Source: Caulobacteraceae bacterium
GTDB lineage: Bacteria > Pseudomonadota > Alphaproteobacteria > Caulobacterales > Caulobacteraceae
Reading direction: 5' to 3'
NCBI GenBank assembly: GCA_947476555.1
Contig: CANJRI010000020.1
Coordinates: 1 to 36,004 of the forward strand
Length of the DNA: 36,004 nt
This document shows positions 34,778 through 36,004 of this stretch, in pieces. The notes under the pieces are model-generated. The model did not search any database and was not told where the DNA came from. It saw nothing but the letters and a program-made list of their open reading frames with translations. Each line of letters begins with the position of its first letter. Position 1 is the first letter of the stretch. The translations under genes and the position numbers were made by a program.

Positions 34778-35599
34778 GTGATGCGAGACAGTCCCGTCGT
34801 TTCGGCCGTCGTCCCTCCGCCCCCACGCGCCTATCGGGGGGTCAATTGGGAGGGGCTGAAGACCCTTTACCTCCGGGAGGTCCGCCGGTTCATCAAGGTG
34901 GGCATGCAGACCCTGGCCGCCCCGGTGGTCACCGCGCTGCTCTACATGCTGGTGTTCGTGGTGGCGGTGGGGGGCGGACGACCTGTCCACGGGGTGGCCT
35001 ACGGGGCCTTCGTGGCCCCCGGCCTGATCATGATGCAGATCATGAACAACGCCTTCGCCAACTCCTCCTCCTCGCTCATCCAGGCCAAGTTCAATGGCCT
35101 GATGGGGGACTTCCTGACCCCGCCCCTGACCCCGGCCGAGCATGCGGCCGCCTTCGGCCTGGGCGCCGCCACCCGGGGGATCGTCGTCGGCCTGGTGACC
35201 TGGCTGGCCGTGCTGCCCTTCGCCGACCTGCCCATCGCCCATCCCTGGGCCATCGCCTTCTTCGGCCTCGGCTCGGCGGTGATCCTGGGCTTCGTGGGCG
35301 TGATGGGCGGGCTGTGGGCCGATAAGTTCGATCACATGGCCGCGGTGACCAACTTCGTGATCATGCCGATGACCTTCCTGTCGGGCACCTTCTATCTTGT
35401 GGAGCGGCTGCCCGAGCCGTTCCGCACGGCGAGCCACTTCAACCCGTTCTTCTACCTGATCGACGGCTTCCGCTACGGGTACATCGACCACGCCGAGAGC
35501 GACCTGCGGATCGGCGTCGCCTTGACGCTGGGCCTGATCGTGGCGACCGGCTGGGTGTGCCTGTGGATGTTCCGCACGGGCTATAAGATCAAGACATGA
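34778..35599 (+). CDS. ABC-2-type transporter permease
   Basis: A 273-residue polytopic inner-membrane protein. It has about six hydrophobic segments, the first near LAAPVVTALLYMLVFVVAV and the last near GVALTLGLIVATGWVCLWMF. GLIMMQIMNNAFANSSSSLIQAKFNG and LTPPLTPAEHAAAFGLG are the ABC-2 core (YadH/NodJ-like), and FLSGTFYLVERLP...HFNPFFYLIDGFRYG is the C-terminal signature. The cognate ATPase is not next to it in this window. The start is GTG 34778 or the adjacent ATG 34781. Its stop overlaps the start of the next small membrane protein gene by 4 bp (35596-35599). Confidence 0.92.
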   Translation: MMRDSPVVSAVVPPPPRAYRGVNWEGLKTLYLREVRRFIKVGMQTLAAPVVTALLYMLVFVVAVGGGRPVHGVAYGAFVAPGLIMMQIMNNAFANSSSSLIQAKFNGLMGDFLTPPLTPAEHAAAFGLGAATRGIVVGLVTWLAVLPFADLPIAHPWAIAFFGLGSAVILGFVGVMGGLWADKFDHMAAVTNFVIMPMTFLSGTFYLVERLPEPFRTASHFNPFFYLIDGFRYGYIDHAESDLRIGVALTLGLIVATGWVCLWMFRTGYKIKT

Positions 35600-35928
35600 G
35601 TCCGATCCGTATCCTCAAGGCGGGCCTCCTCGCGGGCTTGGTGGACTTCGCCTACGCCAGCATTCTTGGCGTCGTGGTCCTGCATCGGCCGTTCTCCAGC
35701 GTCTGGCAGGGCGTGGCCTCCGGCTGGCTGGGCCCGGCCGCCGGCAAGCTGGGCGCGCCTGCCGTCGCGCTGGGGATCGTCACCCACTTCGCTATCGCCA
35801 CGACGATGGCCGCCGTCTTCGCGCTGGCCGCCCTCAAGGTCCGGTTCCTGACCCGGCAGCCCCTGCTGTCCGGCGCGGCATACGTGTACGTCGTCAGATG
35901 TTTTGAGACAGGTGGGGTCCGGATTTAG
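35596..35928 (+). pseudogene. Small membrane protein, apparently truncated by an inserted element
   Basis: An open frame of 110 codons with three hydrophobic segments (KAGLLAGLVDFAYASILGVVV, AVALGIVTHFAIATTMAAVFALAAL and the start of LLSGAAYVYVV). It overlaps the ABC permease gene as ATGA. From about codon 102 (35899) composition and codon use change abruptly: the last residues CFETGGVRI look like read-through into foreign DNA, and the third helix is cut short. I infer an integral membrane protein whose 3' part was displaced by an insertion; the remainder would lie outside the window. A genuine short protein is the alternative. Confidence 0.5.
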
Positions 35929-36004
35929 CGGAGAGATGGCCTCATCTGGGGTTGATATTTAGGCGGCGATTTTGCGGTGTTGCAAGCGCCGATGTTGGAT
36001 GGTC
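35899..36004. mobile_element. Possible end of an insertion sequence (partial)
   Basis: From 35899 (TGTTTTGAGACAGG) to the window edge the DNA is visibly lower in G+C, carries stops in the coding direction of the interrupted gene, and has a minus-strand frame open from the edge that ends TIQHRRLQHRKIAA at a TAA. These are features of the terminus of an IS with the transposase gene entering from the right. No inverted-repeat partner or transposase domain is visible, so family is not assigned. Confidence 0.4.

Overview
The window is GC-rich (roughly two-thirds G+C), densely coding DNA of an alphaproteobacterium, most likely a member of the Caulobacteraceae (Caulobacter/Phenylobacterium-like). 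The main pointers are a gcrA cell-cycle regulator gene, GANTC (CcrM-type) sites near starts, a DUF2093 gene, a large TonB-dependent receptor and the nucleotide-sugar gene set. Genus assignment is inference. I see no rRNA, tRNA, CRISPR array or prophage. No stretch without a gene exceeds about 230 bases.

Region 1 (1-14.7 kb) is mostly envelope-precursor metabolism. It opens with the 5' part of infC, which appears to use an AUU start. Two glycosyltransferases with overlapping ends (GT4 then GT9) follow, then an alpha/beta hydrolase, a YeeZ-like epimerase, an exported NTF2-like protein, galU and a small Ala/Pro-rich lipoprotein. glmS and glmM are divergent. A leftward operon holds a small membrane protein, kpsF, a phosphoglucomutase/phosphomannomutase and ugd, and gpmA is divergent from it. 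Together they supply UDP-glucose, UDP-glucuronate, glucosamine phosphates, mannose/glucose phosphates and arabinose-5-phosphate (for Kdo), the inputs of LPS, exopolysaccharide and peptidoglycan.

Region 2 (14.8-24.0 kb) is a run of consecutive exported proteins: a TonB-dependent receptor; a Tat-exported FMN alpha-hydroxyacid dehydrogenase with a heme-c-like CxxCH motif inside its catalytic domain; a Tat-exported thiamine-diphosphate enzyme related to benzoylformate decarboxylase; a monoheme cytochrome c; a family-3 substrate-binding protein; a DUF1080 protein; and an exported alpha/beta hydrolase. The FMN enzyme, ThDP enzyme, cytochrome and binding protein are packed with overlaps or gaps of about 10 bp. 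My reading is a periplasmic version of the mandelate-type sequence (hydroxyacid to ketoacid to aldehyde plus CO2) with cytochrome c as electron outlet. This is the best candidate for an undescribed system in the window; its substrate is unknown.

Region 3 (24.0-30.1 kb) holds a stand-alone RibD-type deaminase, a two-module pentapeptide-repeat protein, an hsp20 gene with a sigma-32-like promoter and a ROSE-like RNA thermometer, two tandem exported methyltransferase-like paralogues, an SCP2-type protein, and a lipase-like hydrolase fused to a histone-H1-like Lys/Ala/Pro tail.

Region 4 (30.1-36.0 kb) holds hisN, an XRE regulator, an LpxL-type acyltransferase, a DUF2093 gene, xseA, gcrA, an ABC-2 permease and a small membrane-protein gene that seems to be cut off by the end of an insertion element at the window edge.
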